Assembly (NCBI GenBank): GCA_034698045.1
Contig: JAQGAU010001102.1
Location: 1-21,415 of the forward strand
DNA: 21,415 nucleotides
Reading direction: 5' to 3'
Source of the DNA: Paramacrobiotus richtersi
Taxonomy: Eukaryota; Tardigrada; Eutardigrada; Parachela; Macrobiotidae
The first letter of the stretch is position 1, and every line of letters starts with the position of its first letter. The translations under genes were made by a program, and so were the position numbers. The notes under the pieces were generated by a model. That model did no database searches and was not told the DNA's origin. It saw only the letters and a list, made by a program, of their open reading frames with translations. Shown here one piece after another: positions 19,684 through 21,415 of the stretch.

Positions 19684-20176
19684 ATGAAATCGTTTCCGTG
19701 GATCGCCTTCTTCCTTTCGGTCGATTCTACTTTCGTTTCTGGCCTACCATTACCTCTGTTGTGCCTAAGACTTCCTGATAGGATCGTGGTCAGCGCCAGC
19801 GTGGTGCACGCAGCTCACAATACGTAAAATTGCAATGTCGTAAAAACTTTGTAACAAAAACATATCACAGAAATTCAAATTTACGTTCGTCAGTTCGCGG
19901 TGATCGTGTAAACCGACGCGTATAATAAACAATAATTATCGGTCCCGGCGTTACGCGCCGCGCTCGCTTGCCCCTGTTTTCATAAACGGCATAGTTCACC
20001 TGATTACTGGACAAAACAGCACTGAGTACTTCCGTGGCATTTGTATCCAGCGACGAAAATAATTATCTGAAATTGTATGCAAAGCTTGCAGCTCGTTCGC
20101 TGCGCCCAGCGCTGCTCCCGGGGCTCTCGAGTCGCGACTGAAAACGTGCAGCAGGGTTAGCTCTAGTTCAGAATGA
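19684..20176 (+). CDS. Candidate two-exon small secreted protein
   Basis: An ATG at 19684 opens a signal-peptide-like start (MKSFPWIAFFLSVDSTFVSG). Exon 1 (19684-19823) ends at a weak donor AC|GTAAAA in phase 2. An acceptor GCAAAGCTTGCAG at 20091 opens a GC-rich exon 2 (20092-20176) in the same phase, reading SFAAPSAAPGALESRLK and ending SSSSE with a stop. The product would have 74 residues and two cysteines. Support is the phase match and the GC-rich exon in AT-rich surroundings. Exon 1 alone is also an ORF of 47 codons. Confidence 0.3.
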
Positions 20177-21415
20177 TCTACTGCGGCAAAATAATGGTAG
20201 CATGTGCGTCGTTTCAGCGTGTACCTAAATGTCTACTCAGATGCACTGTGATTGACCGATCTTGTCTTCAGCGGTTCATAAGATGCTAGTGCGCGTACTG
20301 TAATAGAAGAACTAGGTGTACTGCCGCTTCACTACGGTGACAGTTTAAAGCAGTAATTAGTGTAGACTTGATTAATGTGAAAGATTTTCGGTGTGGAAGA
20401 GTTGGAGTTCCAGTTAATGTGGAAGAGTTGGGAGAGCTTCAAGCCTCAAGGCCACAGGCAGTGATGTAGGTAGCAGTTATGATGGTCTTGTTCAAAGCGA
20501 CATATCTCGTTATTGATTGCTACACTGATTATTAAAATTTGTGTAATAACCAAAAGGATGGTGGTACTATAAATACTTGTAATGAAATCGCAATTAAGAC
20601 ATACATCATGGCCTGTTCCCTTAACTAATGTGTACGACAGTGTTACAGCGCATGCAAGCAACAACACAGGGCAATAAAGTAGCGCTCAATACAAACTTTT
20701 GCGGGTGCATATAAACGGTTGGCGACTGTTAGAAGAGTCCCAGACTTGCGATTCAGTTTCAGAAACCTTTGTTCCTCACTAAGTGTCAGCAAACTTTTAA
20801 CCTAGGGCTCACACACTGACACACGTGTTAATACATAACAAATGATTCATACAGCTAACTAGAGGGTCGCACACCCTCGTGCCTGGTTAAGGTTAAGAAC
20901 TGACATGTCAACGATACTGTCTCACGCAGTGGAACAAAACTGAACAGACTGAAATGGAACTGAGGATGAGCTATGCTCAGCAGCGATACTGAGCAAACGA
21001 ACAATGGAGCGATCGCCCGGAACCATAGAGCTTGGTTCGGCTGCTTCAACAAATCAGAAAATCTGCAGGTGCGATCGTGGCAAACACAAATACTGGCACG
21101 GACGGACATTATAGTGAAATCAACGAGATGTCAGTGGCGCATCCCTTAGGACTATGCGCCACGAACAACTCGACGGGTTTCTTTTCTTTCGGCTTTCGAC
21201 TTGCAGCCGCTGGACTGCGTACTTCGTCCGTCAGGCATTATCCGAAGCATGCGAGTCCGCGACGAAACATGTGACTTCATAACCCACGCTGCGCTAAGTC
21301 AAAAAATTTAATACTTTTAAAATCTCGTTACAAATTACTAGAGAGCGTTCGCACCCCCTACGAATACGAATCCGAATACAGATACGGACTGGTATCGCGA
21401 TCGGGGCGAGCACCC
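20177..21415. other. Right-hand gene-poor end
   Basis: It contains a direct repeat TGTGGAAGAGTTGG (20392, 20418), an ATG-started minus ORF at 21109-20855 (84 codons with a hydrophobic middle) and an overlapping plus frame 21032-21274 without an ATG. Short CGAATAC-like repeats lie near 21360-21385. None of these carries a domain I recognise. Confidence 0.35.

Noticed and set aside
15020-21415. A virus, integrated element or CRISPR-like array in the gene-poor part
   Set aside because: There are no polymerase, integrase, transposase or capsid motifs, no long terminal repeats and no regularly spaced repeats; only short local duplications are seen.

Overview
The window is nuclear DNA of an animal. 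Its genes are split by short GT-AG introns (many 54-66 nt), it has metazoan-only gene families, AATAAA-type polyadenylation signals, and no bacterial operon or ribosome-binding-site logic. Small introns and close gene spacing in the left two thirds suggest a compact invertebrate genome. A tardigrade-like ecdysozoan is my guess, not something the sequence proves. All gene models were assembled by hand from splice sites, reading phase and protein similarity recognised by eye; no search was run.

Layout, left to right. (1) 1-2969, minus: the ankyrin-rich N-terminal half of a TRPA1-type channel, eight coding exons, continuing past the left edge. (2) 3656-5093, minus: a 238-residue GPI-type Ly6/uPAR (LU) protein with one ten-cysteine domain. 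(3) 5608-7773, plus, divergent from (2): a complete 522-residue CatSper4-like sperm cation channel whose pore motif reads T-Q-R-G-W, with arginine where the family has aspartate. (4) 8124-8342, plus: a 72-residue secreted peptide precursor. (5) 9197-13382, minus: a nine-exon, 429-residue protein with two LU domains, a stalk and a GPI-type tail; its last exons match the exon plan of gene (2). (6) 13974-14584, plus, divergent from (5): a small secreted cysteine-rich protein. (7) 14786-15019, minus: a small membrane or secreted ORF.

From about 15.0 kb to the right end the window is gene-poor and AT-rich. It has short direct repeats, a few unassigned ORFs, and one weak candidate for a two-exon secreted peptide (19684-20176).

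The two LU genes flank the CatSper4-like channel, and one shares a 514-nt divergent upstream region with it. LU proteins include ion-channel modulators (Quiver/Sleepless) and fertilisation factors (Bouncer, SPACA4), so a reproductive link is an attractive but unproven idea. The most notable findings are the arginine in the CatSper4-like filter, the paired loss of two cysteines in LU2, the conserved acidic residue inside both C-terminal hydrophobic segments, and the two alternative N-termini of the TRPA1-like gene.
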